A stretch of 25,820 bases of DNA from Chloroflexota bacterium (lineage in GTDB: Bacteria; Chloroflexota; Anaerolineae; Anaerolineales; Anaerolineaceae), in contig JAKOSR010000164.1 of the NCBI GenBank assembly GCA_029777225.1, positions 1 to 25,820 of the forward strand, read 5' to 3'. The position numbers and the translations under genes were made by a program. The first letter of the stretch is position 1; every line of letters begins with the position of its first letter. Shown piece after piece: positions 7,822-15,376 of the stretch. The notes under the pieces are model-generated. The model searched no databases. It was not told the DNA's origin and worked only from the letters and a program-made list of their open reading frames with translations.

Positions 7822-9018
7822 ATGAACATAAATCAAATCGTTGAAAACCAGCGCGAGCGGTTAGGCGCGCTCAGGCGGGAGCTGCACAAGTTCCCTGAAT
7901 TGTCATACAAAGAATTTGCCACATCCAAACGGGTGGCGGATGAATTGACCAGCCTGGGTTACGAAGTGCAAACCGCGGTTGGGCAAACCGGCGTGGTGGG
8001 CCTGATTTCAGGAAATGTTGAGGGGCCGGTGATTCTCTTACGCTTTGACATGGATGGCCTGCCCATCCAGGAAGAGAATACCCACGCGTTTATCTCCTCC
8101 AACCCCGGGGTGATGCATGCCTGCGGGCATGATGGCCACATGGCCATTGGCCTGGTTATCGCGCGCTTGCTGGCGGAACACATCGAGGAGTGGCCGGCAA
8201 CCTTCAAGCTTGTTTTCCAGCCGGCCGAGGAAATCGGAGGAGGCGCTAAGGGCATGATTACCGGGCGTGTGCTTGAAAACCCAAAGCCAGATTACGCCCT
8301 GGCCACGCATGTTTGGGTGGAGGCACCTGTGGGTTGGTTTGGCATCACACCAGGCCCGATGATGGCCGCCTCGGCAACATTTAAGATAACCATCCTTGGC
8401 AAAGGCGGGCATGGCGGCCGACCGCAATCCACGATTGACCCCATCATTGCCGCCGGACAGATTATTTCAGCGGTCCAATCCATCGTCTCACGCAACCTGG
8501 ACCCCAACAGGAGCGCGGTCGTGAGCATCACGCAGGTGCACGGTGGCAGTGCCTATAACATCATCCCCAATGAGGTCATGCTGGGGGGCACCATCCGTGT
8601 ATTTGATGAAGCCACCTTCGAGATGGTCTCTAAGAGATTAAGGCAAATCAGCACCTCCATCGCCGTGGGGCTTGGCTGCGTGGCGGAGACTGAAGTTTGG
8701 ATGGATACGCCGGCCGTGGTGAACGACCCAAAGGTCACGGCCCTGGCGCAAAAGGCTGTGAAGAACTTGCTACCGGAATGCCAGGTGGCAACCGAATACC
8801 GCACGATGATGGCTGAAGACATGGCGGAATTCCTTTCGCGAGTTCCCGGGGCCATGATATTGACCGGCGCGGGCAAGGTCGGCGATGGCTCGGATTTCCC
8901 ACACCATCATCCCAAGTTTGACTTGGATGAAGAAGCGCTTGTGCTGGCAACCAAGCTGATATTGGGCACCTGCCAGGAAATTATAGGGCAAGCCTTCAGC
9001 AAAGGGGATGCCGCATGA
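7822..9018 (+). CDS. M20-family amidohydrolase (hippurate/N-acyl amino acid hydrolase type)
   Basis: A 398-residue metallo-amidohydrolase of the M20 carboxypeptidase Ss1/hippuricase group, which cleaves N-acyl or aryl amides of amino acids. Metal-binding features are visible: HACGHDGHM (99-107, Cys101 and His103), PAEE (134-137), ATHVW (161-165, His163) and the C-terminal DGSDFPHHHP (355-364). The dimerisation/lid domain spans about 185-290, with GKGGHGGRP (193-201) and GGSAYNIIPN (241-250). It starts 3 nt after the deacetylase stop, and its last codons overlap the next gene by 4 nt (ATGA), so it is part of a tight operon. The exact acyl substrate cannot be assigned. Confidence 0.9.
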   Translation: MNINQIVENQRERLGALRRELHKFPELSYKEFATSKRVADELTSLGYEVQTAVGQTGVVGLISGNVEGPVILLRFDMDGLPIQEENTHAFISSNPGVMHACGHDGHMAIGLVIARLLAEHIEEWPATFKLVFQPAEEIGGGAKGMITGRVLENPKPDYALATHVWVEAPVGWFGITPGPMMAASATFKITILGKGGHGGRPQSTIDPIIAAGQIISAVQSIVSRNLDPNRSAVVSITQVHGGSAYNIIPNEVMLGGTIRVFDEATFEMVSKRLRQISTSIAVGLGCVAETEVWMDTPAVVNDPKVTALAQKAVKNLLPECQVATEYRTMMAEDMAEFLSRVPGAMILTGAGKVGDGSDFPHHHPKFDLDEEALVLATKLILGTCQEIIGQAFSKGDAA

Positions 9019-9548
9019 GCCGGATTATTGGACTATATGGGGAGAGTGGCAGCGGCAAGACTTCGCTTTGTAAGGAAATTTCAGAGAAATTGAGCCTGGA
9101 GGGCCGTTTCGTGAGCGGTTTTATTTCACCCGCGGTCTTCAAGGGAGACGTCAAGGTCGGGATAGAGACGCTGCTTTTTCCGGGCGGTGAACACAAAACG
9201 CTGGCTCGCCTTGCCAAGGCCGAATCACAGTTGGTGGTGGGCAAGTGGGAATTGTTCCCCGAGACGCTAGCCTGGGCCGAAACGGCATTGCTTAACCAGG
9301 AAACCACCGATGTGCTGGTCATCGATGAACTGGGACCGCTCGAGGTCACGCAAAACAAAGGCTGGGCCCGGGCGCTCGATATCTTGGATGCCGGTAAATT
9401 CCGCCTTGCCATAATAACCTTCCGCCCGGATTTTGTGCGTTTTTTCAACGCGCGTTACCCAGGCATCATCCAGATGCAGCTTGGCCCCCAAAAAGCACCT
9501 AAGCCCCTCCCGGTCTTACTGGATTTCATCCACTCGCTTCCCGATTAA
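9015..9548 (+). CDS. THEP1-like nucleoside-triphosphatase (NTPase_1 family)
   Basis: A 177-residue P-loop NTPase resembling the THEP1/NTPase_1 family, whose characterised members slowly hydrolyse nucleoside triphosphates; their cellular role is unclear. Walker A GESGSGKTS is at 9-17, and the Walker B segment LVIDELGPLEV at 101-111 matches the family's DE-x-GP-x-E pattern. The C-terminal part has ITFRPDFV before a poorly conserved end. The start ATG lies inside the M20 gene's stop region (ATGA overlap), which implies coupled translation. It is the last gene of this cluster; a 204-nt gap separates it from tatC. Confidence 0.78.
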   Translation: MSRIIGLYGESGSGKTSLCKEISEKLSLEGRFVSGFISPAVFKGDVKVGIETLLFPGGEHKTLARLAKAESQLVVGKWELFPETLAWAETALLNQETTDVLVIDELGPLEVTQNKGWARALDILDAGKFRLAIITFRPDFVRFFNARYPGIIQMQLGPQKAPKPLPVLLDFIHSLPD

Positions 9549-9567
9549 CCTGGCCAGCCTAAAGCGT

Positions 9568-9655
9568 GACAGTTCCCCAACACCATAACAGTTGGCGTGT
9601 CTGATGGCGGCTGGGCGGAGACTACCCTTTTGATTCCCTCCAGGAGGGGAAAATC
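9568..9655 (+). other. Non-coding gap with two possible hairpins before tatC
   Basis: The 204-nt gap 9549-9752 holds no credible reading frame. It contains two inverted repeats. GACA (9568-9571) and CCAAC (9577-9581) can pair with GTTGG (9591-9595) and TGTC (9598-9601). CCCTCC (9636-9641) can pair with GGAGGG (9643-9648), flanked by GATT and AATC. Neither is followed by a T-run, so neither looks like an intrinsic terminator. I recognise no riboswitch class here. Confidence 0.25.
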
Positions 9656-9740
9656 ACCGTAAAATTACGCTCCAATCCTGACTTGCACCCTTGCTTCGCC
9701 AGGCGACTATACGGCCAGGGAATTGGACCAAAGGTAAAAG

Positions 9741-9746
9741 TATAAT
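9741..9746 (+). promoter_or_regulatory. -10 box of the tat operon, leaderless arrangement
   Basis: A perfect TATAAT is followed by six bases (CAAGTT) and then the tatC ATG at 9753. The transcript start would fall on or next to the A of the start codon, and there is no Shine-Dalgarno. No clear -35 hexamer is seen. Confidence 0.5.
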
Positions 9747-9752
9747 CAAGTT

Positions 9753-10484
9753 ATGGCATCTGAGAACACGATGGATATCTGGGCGCATCTTGAAGAGCTG
9801 CGAAAAAATCTACTTAGGGCCCTCATTGGTCTGGCGGTGGGCATCACGATGGCCTTTTTCATTACTGGCCGCATCCTGGATTTTCTCGCGCAGCCGGTGG
9901 GTGGGATTGAAAATCTGCAGGCGATTGAAGTGACTGAGACGGTCTCGGTCTATATGCGCGTAGCCTTATTAGTGGGGCTGATAATTTCCCTTCCCTGGAT
10001 TTTCTACCAGCTTTTCGATTTCATCGGCAAGGGACTCACGCCCCAGGAGAAGAAATCAATCCTGCTGGCGGTACCCTTCGCAACCATCCTTTTCCTGGTA
10101 GGGGTGTCGTTCGCCTTTTGGGTGATGCTGCCGGCAGCCATGAAATTCTTTAATGAGTTCCTGGACGTTCAAACCCTTCTGCGCATCAAATCCTACTTCG
10201 CGTTTTTGACAAACCTTCTATTTTGGATTGGGGTAAGTTTTGAGCTGCCCCTCTTGTTTTTCATCCTGGCGCGGGTTGGGATTGTAACCGCCCAAATCCT
10301 GCTGAAGGGGTGGCGGGTGGCTATTGTGGTCATCGCTATTTTGGCGGCGGTGATAACGCCGACCGGAGATCCGGTCAACATGGCGATTTTTATGGTTCCG
10401 CTTTTTGCGTTATATTTGTTTAGCATTGGTTTGGCGTCGCTCGGACAAAAACGAAAACAGGGCGTCAAGCCGGAGGAGAATTGA
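9753..10484 (+). CDS. tatC: Sec-independent protein translocase subunit TatC
   Basis: The multi-spanning core of the twin-arginine translocase, which recognises the RR signal peptide and exports folded proteins such as cofactor-bearing enzymes. 243 residues with six hydrophobic segments at about 21-44, 68-92, 104-126, 147-172, 187-204 and 208-228. The N-terminal signature HLEELR (12-17) and the periplasmic/third-segment FELPL (163-167) are present, as is the TPTGDP turn (202-207), which corresponds to the TP-D-P motif before the last helix. It is first in a tatC-tatA-tatB-like cassette; tatA follows with a 1-nt gap. Confidence 0.95.
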   Translation: MASENTMDIWAHLEELRKNLLRALIGLAVGITMAFFITGRILDFLAQPVGGIENLQAIEVTETVSVYMRVALLVGLIISLPWIFYQLFDFIGKGLTPQEKKSILLAVPFATILFLVGVSFAFWVMLPAAMKFFNEFLDVQTLLRIKSYFAFLTNLLFWIGVSFELPLLFFILARVGIVTAQILLKGWRVAIVVIAILAAVITPTGDPVNMAIFMVPLFALYLFSIGLASLGQKRKQGVKPEEN

Positions 10485-10485
10485 T

Positions 10486-10692
10486 ATGGGTGGCACAATC
10501 GGATGGCCGGAGATTTTGTTGATTGTCGTGGTATTACTCCTGGTCTTTGGGGTGGGACGTATTTCCAAAATCGGCGGTGAATTGGGTTCGGGGATACGCG
10601 CCTTCAAAGAAGGCCTGAGCGGCGAGAAAAAGACCGACGAAGAAACCAAAGAGAAAACAGCTGGCTCAGACCAGGCCAACAAGCAGGAATAA
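10486..10692 (+). CDS. tatA: Twin-arginine translocase TatA subunit
   Basis: A 68-residue TatA/E protein that oligomerises to form the variable-size export path. It has an N-terminal membrane helix (8-23, starting GWPEILL), the FG hinge (21-22), an amphipathic helix (GRISKIGGELGSGIRAFKEGLSG) and a short charged tail. The start ATG at 10486 is chosen over a longer upstream frame because it places the helix at the N-terminus and is preceded by GGAGGAG at 10472-10478. Confidence 0.92.
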   Translation: MGGTIGWPEILLIVVVLLLVFGVGRISKIGGELGSGIRAFKEGLSGEKKTDEETKEKTAGSDQANKQE

Positions 10693-10715
10693 GCGATCCG
10701 GGATGATGGTAAACA

Positions 10716-11042
10716 ATGGATTTTCTTAATCTCGGCTGGCCGGAAATCCTATTCATTCTCGTACTGGCTTTCATCATCCTGGGTCCTTCCAGGATTACGG
10801 AGGTTGGCAGAAAGCTTGGCGAGAGTTTTAGGAAGCTGAGCCGAAATGCTGTTTTTCGGGATGTAGTCCAAACCACGGATGAAATTCGCAACTATCCCCG
10901 AAAAATCATCAACGAAGCCATGTTGGACCAGCCCTTGCGCCTGGATGAACGAGTGATGGATTCCAAGGCGGGAGAAGTGAAAACAGCCGATGGGGGCAAT
11001 GCTGAGGACGTGGAAGAAGTCCCTCCAATTCCAGGACCTTGA
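10716..11042 (+). CDS. TatA/TatB-family protein, probably TatB
   Basis: A 108-residue Tat subunit with N-terminal membrane helix LGWPEILFILVLAFIILGP, an amphipathic helix (ITEVGRKLGESFRKLSRN) and a long acidic tail. The G-P hinge (LGPSRITEVGRKLG) and greater length than TatA fit TatB, which forms the receptor complex with TatC. It sits 23 nt after tatA. Sequence alone does not fully separate TatA from TatB in this phylum, so a second TatA is the alternative. Confidence 0.8.
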   Translation: MDFLNLGWPEILFILVLAFIILGPSRITEVGRKLGESFRKLSRNAVFRDVVQTTDEIRNYPRKIINEAMLDQPLRLDERVMDSKAGEVKTADGGNAEDVEEVPPIPGP

Positions 11043-11072
11043 TCCAGGTAAAACTTAACGAAATTTCAAAGA

Positions 11073-11096
11073 ACAGGGCGGCCACGGCCGCCCTGT
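11073..11096. terminator. Strong bidirectional hairpin between convergent tat operon and GH31 gene
   Basis: An 11-bp perfect inverted repeat (ACAGGGCGGCC / GGCCGCCCTGT, 2-nt centre) sits between the ends of the convergent genes. On the - strand it is followed by a T-rich stretch (TTCTTTGAAATTT); on the + strand only by CAATTCAAT. It probably ends transcription from both sides, more clearly for the - strand. Confidence 0.7.
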
Positions 11097-11113
11097 CAAT
11101 TCAATGCCCGCAT

Positions 11114-13576
11114 TTATCCCATCTTGCTGAAAAAATCACGCATATCCGCGTAGGCGATCTTTGGATCCGTGGAGATAGGATCCACACGCAAGGGGAAGAT
11201 GGCTTCAAAGATGGCCAATTGCTGGCTTTCGGTAAAATTATGAGCGATTTCGAGGAAGGATAAGGGATTAGCCAGGATGCCTTCCAGGCGCTGCCAGAAG
11301 ATTTGCTTGACGATCGTTGGGATTTTGGCAGGTTTTATAACGTGTTCCAGGCGGGTGTGCATGTCCACACCTTCCCGGGCGGTTTTCACGCCGCTCAATT
11401 CGAGAGTGAACGGTTGCGTATGCGCGCAGGAAATGGGACCGACAACCAGGCAGTGATTGGCTTGGTCGTAGGCATATTCAACGTGCAATTCCTCATCCCC
11501 AACCAGCAGCCGCATGTCCTCCGGCTGGGATAACCCAAAGAACTCCAGGCGATACTCGCGTGCCTCCGGCAGGACCTCCGGGTTTCCAACCACGGCCTGC
11601 TTGCTGAAACGTAGCACCCGGTCAGTGCTTTCCAGCTCCAGCTTCGTCAAGGTGTAATCCCCATTCAAGTAAGCCTGGGTTTCGCCATCGTCCTCGTACA
11701 AGTCAAAAGCGCCATTCGCGCCCGCGAAAACTTTGAGCAGCAACTGGGTCGGATTCGCGACGCCGTTCGAGGTTCTATCCACATCCATGGGAATGATGGC
11801 TCCCGCTTTGGCAAAAACCGGAACTTCATCCAGGTTTCCATACATGCTGAGCCAGCCGCCACCTTCCTGATATTCCCCAGTGAGGAAATGGTACCAATCC
11901 CCAGCTGGCAACCAGGCCACCTGGCGCGCCAGGCCGGTGTCCGGGTCAGCGGGTTGAGCAAATGGAGCCACCAGAAGGTTTTGACAGAAAAGGTATTCCT
12001 GCGGGCAACGGTAAGCTTCCTCCTCCTCTGGCCAGGCATGGTACATGGGCAGGAGGATGGGTTCACCTGTTTGGGCGTTGTGATACGCGCTTGAATAGAG
12101 CATAGGGATTAATTGACGCCGGAGCTGTAGGGCGACGCGGGTCACCGCAAGGGTATCCAGGTCGTACCCCCAAGGCCGGCGGTCACAATAGGGGTTGTTG
12201 GTGGAGTGCAGGCGCATGATGGGGCTGAAAATGCCAAATTGCACCCAACGGGTGTAAAGTTCAGCGTCCTCAATACCCTCGCAATGCCCACCGATATCGT
12301 GGCTCCACCACCCATAGGCCACATTCGCCGCGGTGGCGGTGAATTCGGGTTGGAAGGCCATGCTTTCCCAGGAGACAATCGTATCGCCAGAAAAACCAAT
12401 CGGGTAGCGATGGCCGCCCAAACCAGGCCAACGCGAGAAGATGAAGCGCCGTTTGGTGGCCTCGCGCCCAAGGTCAAAATAGTGCAAGTGGTTCAACCAA
12501 TACAACGGGTCCAGCCCCGCGAGCGTGGCACGCGTGCCCTGCTGCCAGTCCAGCCACCAGAAATCGATACCTAATTTCTCAAGCGGGTGATGGAGCAGCT
12601 CAAAATAGCTTTGGGTGAAGGGTTTGGACGCGATATCAAAGGCGATCGGTTGCCTGCTTTCAGGGTCTACGCCCAGGCTGCGAGCGAACTCGGGGTACTG
12701 GGTTTCGTGAGGATAGACGCCTTCCGCGGGGTGGAGGTTGAGCGCGGTCTTGAGGTTGAGGGCGTGCAGGTCGTCAATGAACTGCTCGGGCTTCGGGAAG
12801 AGCTCCCTGTTCCACGAATACCCAGTCCAACCACTGCTGGTGTTTCCGGTTTTAGTGATATGCCAGTCCATATCCACGATGCAGATGCTAAGCGGTATAT
12901 TCTGTGCCTGGAAGTCAAGCATCAGGTCCAGCAGCTCTTCCTGGCTGTAGGCCCAATAGCGGCTCCACCAGTTACCTAACGCCCAGCGAGGCAGCAGGCC
13001 CGGCTTCCCGGTGATGTCCTGGTATTCCTTGATGGCGTCTGTATAGGCCTCGCCATATCCAAAGAAATACAGGTCCTGGTAGCCTTCGGCCTTGTTCCTC
13101 GGGGTTAGCCAACCGGTCTCATCAAAAACCAGCTTGGCACTGTCGTCCACCAGGCTCCAGCCTGAACGGGAGGCCAGGCCCGTATCCAAGGGGATGCGGC
13201 CATTGGCGCGGTCCAGGGTCCGGGCGGTGCCGCGCAGGTTGGTGTAATCCCGGTCCCCATAGTGCCAGGTGCGGTTGCTTTCTTTGATGAAAATCTCGAG
13301 GTCCCGCCAGTGAAATTCGCCATCCTTTTTAAAGCGCAAGACCAGGTGGCTGGTCTCCAACACCAGCCTATCGCCTTCGTCGTGCACCTGGAAAGAGGGA
13401 ACCGCTTGTTCCCGATACCAAAAAACCTGGCTGGGGCGGTCATCAAAGTGGGCATCCGGGTCATATTCCATCCGGATCAGCCGGCTCTTGAGGACGGTGA
13501 AGCGGGCTTTGCCGCAAGTGACGACAGCAGCTGGAGTAGCAATGGGGTGAAAAACAGGGACTGAACTGGGGAGCAT
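11114..13576 (-). CDS. Glycoside hydrolase family 31 (alpha-glycosidase)
   Basis: An 820-residue GH31 enzyme, a retaining alpha-glycosidase family that includes alpha-glucosidases and alpha-xylosidases. Residues about 1-190 form the N-terminal beta-sandwich, 195-500 the catalytic barrel, and 500-735 the beta-sheet C-domains (LYEDDGET at 626-633, as in DUF5110-type regions). DFWWLDWQQG (338-347) gives Asp343 as likely nucleophile, in place of the common W-x-D-M-N-E form. FSGDT (395-399) gives Asp398 as likely acid/base. The last 80 residues are a helical segment that I do not recognise. Start at 13576 is preferred over an upstream ATG because GAGGAA precedes it. No signal peptide is seen, so the enzyme is cytoplasmic and probably acts on sugars imported by the divergent MFS transporter. 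The substrate is unassigned. Confidence 0.9.
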   Translation of the reverse strand: MLPSSVPVFHPIATPAAVVTCGKARFTVLKSRLIRMEYDPDAHFDDRPSQVFWYREQAVPSFQVHDEGDRLVLETSHLVLRFKKDGEFHWRDLEIFIKESNRTWHYGDRDYTNLRGTARTLDRANGRIPLDTGLASRSGWSLVDDSAKLVFDETGWLTPRNKAEGYQDLYFFGYGEAYTDAIKEYQDITGKPGLLPRWALGNWWSRYWAYSQEELLDLMLDFQAQNIPLSICIVDMDWHITKTGNTSSGWTGYSWNRELFPKPEQFIDDLHALNLKTALNLHPAEGVYPHETQYPEFARSLGVDPESRQPIAFDIASKPFTQSYFELLHHPLEKLGIDFWWLDWQQGTRATLAGLDPLYWLNHLHYFDLGREATKRRFIFSRWPGLGGHRYPIGFSGDTIVSWESMAFQPEFTATAANVAYGWWSHDIGGHCEGIEDAELYTRWVQFGIFSPIMRLHSTNNPYCDRRPWGYDLDTLAVTRVALQLRRQLIPMLYSSAYHNAQTGEPILLPMYHAWPEEEEAYRCPQEYLFCQNLLVAPFAQPADPDTGLARQVAWLPAGDWYHFLTGEYQEGGGWLSMYGNLDEVPVFAKAGAIIPMDVDRTSNGVANPTQLLLKVFAGANGAFDLYEDDGETQAYLNGDYTLTKLELESTDRVLRFSKQAVVGNPEVLPEAREYRLEFFGLSQPEDMRLLVGDEELHVEYAYDQANHCLVVGPISCAHTQPFTLELSGVKTAREGVDMHTRLEHVIKPAKIPTIVKQIFWQRLEGILANPLSFLEIAHNFTESQQLAIFEAIFPLRVDPISTDPKIAYADMRDFFSKMG

Positions 13577-13608
13577 TTTTTCCTCGCGTCTTAAATGATA
13601 GTTCCCCA

Positions 13609-13614
13609 ATTTTA
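13609..13614 (-). promoter_or_regulatory. Putative -10 box of the GH31 gene
   Basis: Read on the - strand, TAAAAT lies about 33 nt upstream of the GH31 start, leaving room for the GAGGAA ribosome binding site. TTGATG (- strand, 13639-13634) is a possible -35 with a long 19-nt spacer. It lies within the 114-nt divergent region shared with the MFS gene. Confidence 0.4.
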
Positions 13615-13657
13615 CCGGAGAAAACCAACGCGCCATCAAAAAGCCAGTTCAGCGAGG

Positions 13658-13663
13658 TAAAAT
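13658..13663 (+). promoter_or_regulatory. Putative -10 box of the MFS transporter gene
   Basis: TAAAAT lies 27 nt before the GTG start, followed by AAAGGAG (13677-13683) as ribosome binding site. No convincing -35 is visible. The promoter would share the divergent region with the GH31 promoter, consistent with joint control, although no operator repeat is evident. Confidence 0.4.
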
Positions 13664-13690
13664 TAGGAAATTTAATAAAGGAGAAAATTT

Positions 13691-15037
13691 GTGGAATCAT
13701 CAACTGTCGTTGCACCCAAACAAAAAGAAAAAATTGAACCCCAAAAAATCAAGAATTTGGCCGCCCTTTCCCTCGGCTATTTCGTGGACCAGGGCGAGGG
13801 GCAGGCTATGTCCATCTTTAGCCCGGTGCTTAAAGCGATTTGGGGCCTCTCCATCTCGAACTTGTCCTTAATCACCTTCATTCGAAGCCTGCTTCAATCC
13901 TTGAGCTCACCGTTCTGGGGGTACCTGGCGGACCGCTACTCACGCCGAAAAGTCCTGTTTTGGGGGACCGGATTTTGGGGCGTTTGGACGGTTCTGGTGG
14001 GGTTCACGCAGAATTTTTCACAGCTGTTGTGGGTGAGGGTGATTTCTGGCATCGGCCTGGGGTGCCTGATGCCGGCGACTTTTTCCATCATGGCGGATAC
14101 CTTCGCACCTAGGATTCGCGGACGCATGCTTGGTATTTTGGAATCCATCGGCGTTTTTGGCATCATCATTTTCACCGTTGGGCTTGGCCGGCTGGCAACG
14201 CCTGAGTTATGGCGGTACGGCTTCATCATCCTTGGCATCGCGAGCATCATTTCCGGGTTTGTTATCCTCTTTGTTGTGAAAGAGCCGGTGCGTGGTGCCG
14301 CCGAACCGGAAATGCAAGGGAAGCTCACCATCGAAGACGCCAATAAGTACAAAGCCAAATTCAGCGATATCAAGAAGGTACTCTCTATCCCTACCATCCA
14401 GGTGGCCATCGTCCAGGGGCTGGCTGGCTCAATGCCCTGGGTGGTGATGGGGGCGTTCCTAATCCTCTGGCTGGTTGAAGAACGCGGATTGAGCACACAG
14501 GACGCACCACTGCTGATGGGCGTGGTCGTGATAGGAACTGCCATCAGCAATGTAATTGGCGGTATCCTGGGCGATTGGGCCGAAAAGGTCAATCCCAAAT
14601 ATGGGCGGGCCATGGTCGGACAAATCTCCGTTGTTTTGGGTATTCCTTTCACCTGGTACCTGTTTACACACACCAAAGATTGGAGTATCGCCGCGCTGGC
14701 GGGTTTATGTTTTATCACGGCCTTACTGATTAGCTGGCCGGGAAAAGGCGCGAAAGAGCCCATGATGCAAGGCGTGGTGCCACCGGAACTGCGCTCAACC
14801 GCATTCGCGATGACAACGTTCATCGAGAGCGGTTTCGCGGCAATCGCCGCGCTGGTCTTTGGCAACATCGCGGATAAGATTAACCTGCAAACCGCCATGC
14901 TGTGGACCATACCGTTCCCATGGATACTGTGTGCGATACTTTTCTCAGGTTTTTATTTCACGTACCCGAAGGACTCTGCCAAGCTGCGCGCTCTGATGGC
15001 CGAACGCGCCCATGAATTGGGCATTCAACCAGAATAA
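13691..15037 (+). CDS. Major facilitator superfamily transporter
   Basis: A 448-residue secondary transporter with about 12 hydrophobic segments. Cytoplasmic motif A is recognisable after TM2 (GYLADRYSRRKVLF, about residues 77-90). A long, more polar central loop (about 195-235, EPVRGAAEPEMQGKL...) joins the two six-helix halves. The N-terminus is Lys/Glu-rich and cytoplasmic. The start is GTG at 13691 with AAAGGAG 7 nt upstream. Divergent pairing with the GH31 glycosidase suggests a sugar or glycoside substrate, but MFS substrate cannot be read from sequence and this remains an inference. Confidence 0.85.
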   Translation: MESSTVVAPKQKEKIEPQKIKNLAALSLGYFVDQGEGQAMSIFSPVLKAIWGLSISNLSLITFIRSLLQSLSSPFWGYLADRYSRRKVLFWGTGFWGVWTVLVGFTQNFSQLLWVRVISGIGLGCLMPATFSIMADTFAPRIRGRMLGILESIGVFGIIIFTVGLGRLATPELWRYGFIILGIASIISGFVILFVVKEPVRGAAEPEMQGKLTIEDANKYKAKFSDIKKVLSIPTIQVAIVQGLAGSMPWVVMGAFLILWLVEERGLSTQDAPLLMGVVVIGTAISNVIGGILGDWAEKVNPKYGRAMVGQISVVLGIPFTWYLFTHTKDWSIAALAGLCFITALLISWPGKGAKEPMMQGVVPPELRSTAFAMTTFIESGFAAIAALVFGNIADKINLQTAMLWTIPFPWILCAILFSGFYFTYPKDSAKLRALMAERAHELGIQPE

Positions 15038-15064
15038 CAAGAGAGTCGCTATAGATTTTTAGAG

Positions 15065-15092
15065 AAGGCTGCCCAGGTTGGGCAGCCTTTTT
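15065..15092 (+). terminator. Rho-independent terminator of the MFS gene
   Basis: AAGGCTGCCCA (15065-15075) and TGGGCAGCCTT (15079-15089) form an 11-bp stem with a 3-nt loop, running into TTTTT (15088-15092), 28 nt after the transporter stop codon. Confidence 0.9.
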
Positions 15093-15110
15093 CTATGACA
15101 GGAATTGGAA

Positions 15111-15144
15111 TAAAAAAAAGACCCACTCTATTGAGAGTGGGTCT
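15111..15144 (-). terminator. Rho-independent terminator of tRNA-Asp
   Basis: On the - strand, GACCCACTCT and AGAGTGGGTC (15120-15129 with 15134-15143) form a 10-bp stem with a 4-nt loop. It is followed by eight T residues (15119-15112) and begins within a few bases of the tRNA 3' end. Confidence 0.92.
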
Positions 15145-15146
15145 AT

Positions 15147-15223
15147 TGGCGGGAGCGACGGGATTTGAACCCGCGGTCTCGGCCTTGACAGGGCCGCATG
15201 TTCGACCACTACACCACGCCCCC
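15147..15223 (-). tRNA. tRNA-Asp (anticodon GTC)
   Basis: The - strand folds into a full cloverleaf. The acceptor stem is GGGGGCG with CGCTCCC (one G-T pair). The D-arm is GTGT/ACAT, the anticodon stem CGGCC/GGCCG with loop CTGTCAA (anticodon GTC), and the T-arm GCGGG-TTCAAAT-CCCGT. Discriminator G is followed by an encoded CCA (15149-15147). It has its own promoter and terminator and is a single-gene unit. Confidence 0.96.
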
Positions 15224-15236
15224 AACGCAAGGCACT

Positions 15237-15265
15237 ATATTATCATGCCAGATGGTATAAGTCAA
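15237..15265 (-). promoter_or_regulatory. Promoter of tRNA-Asp
   Basis: On the - strand, TTGACT (15265-15260) is separated by 17 nt from TAATAT (15242-15237). Transcription would begin a few bases before the tRNA 5' end at 15223. This is the best sigma-70-type match in the window. Confidence 0.75.
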
Positions 15266-15304
15266 GATTATTTACGGATTAACATTGTTTCCTGCTTAAA
15301 TAAT

Positions 15305-15341
15305 AACCAGCAAGCGGAATTAACATCCCGGCCTGCTGGTT
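15305..15341 (-). terminator. Hairpin terminator after the YtxH-like gene
   Basis: AACCAGCA (15305-15312) and TGCTGGTT (15334-15341) are complementary, with a partly pairing 21-nt interior. On the - strand the stem is followed by ATTATTT, 36 nt after the YtxH-like stop codon. The T-run is imperfect. Confidence 0.6.
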
Positions 15342-15376
15342 GTTGTTTTTACTTTTCGCGCGAAGAAACCTGGGGA

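Noticed and set aside
9711..9721. 11-nt match to the first bases of the window as a possible repeat
   Set aside because: Matches of this length are expected by chance in 25 kb and there is no extended similarity.
13936..14910. Long - strand reading frame (324 codons) opposite the MFS gene
   Set aside because: It is antisense to a clear 12-TM transporter, is Ser/Pro/Met-rich without motifs, and is explained by GC bias of the coding strand.
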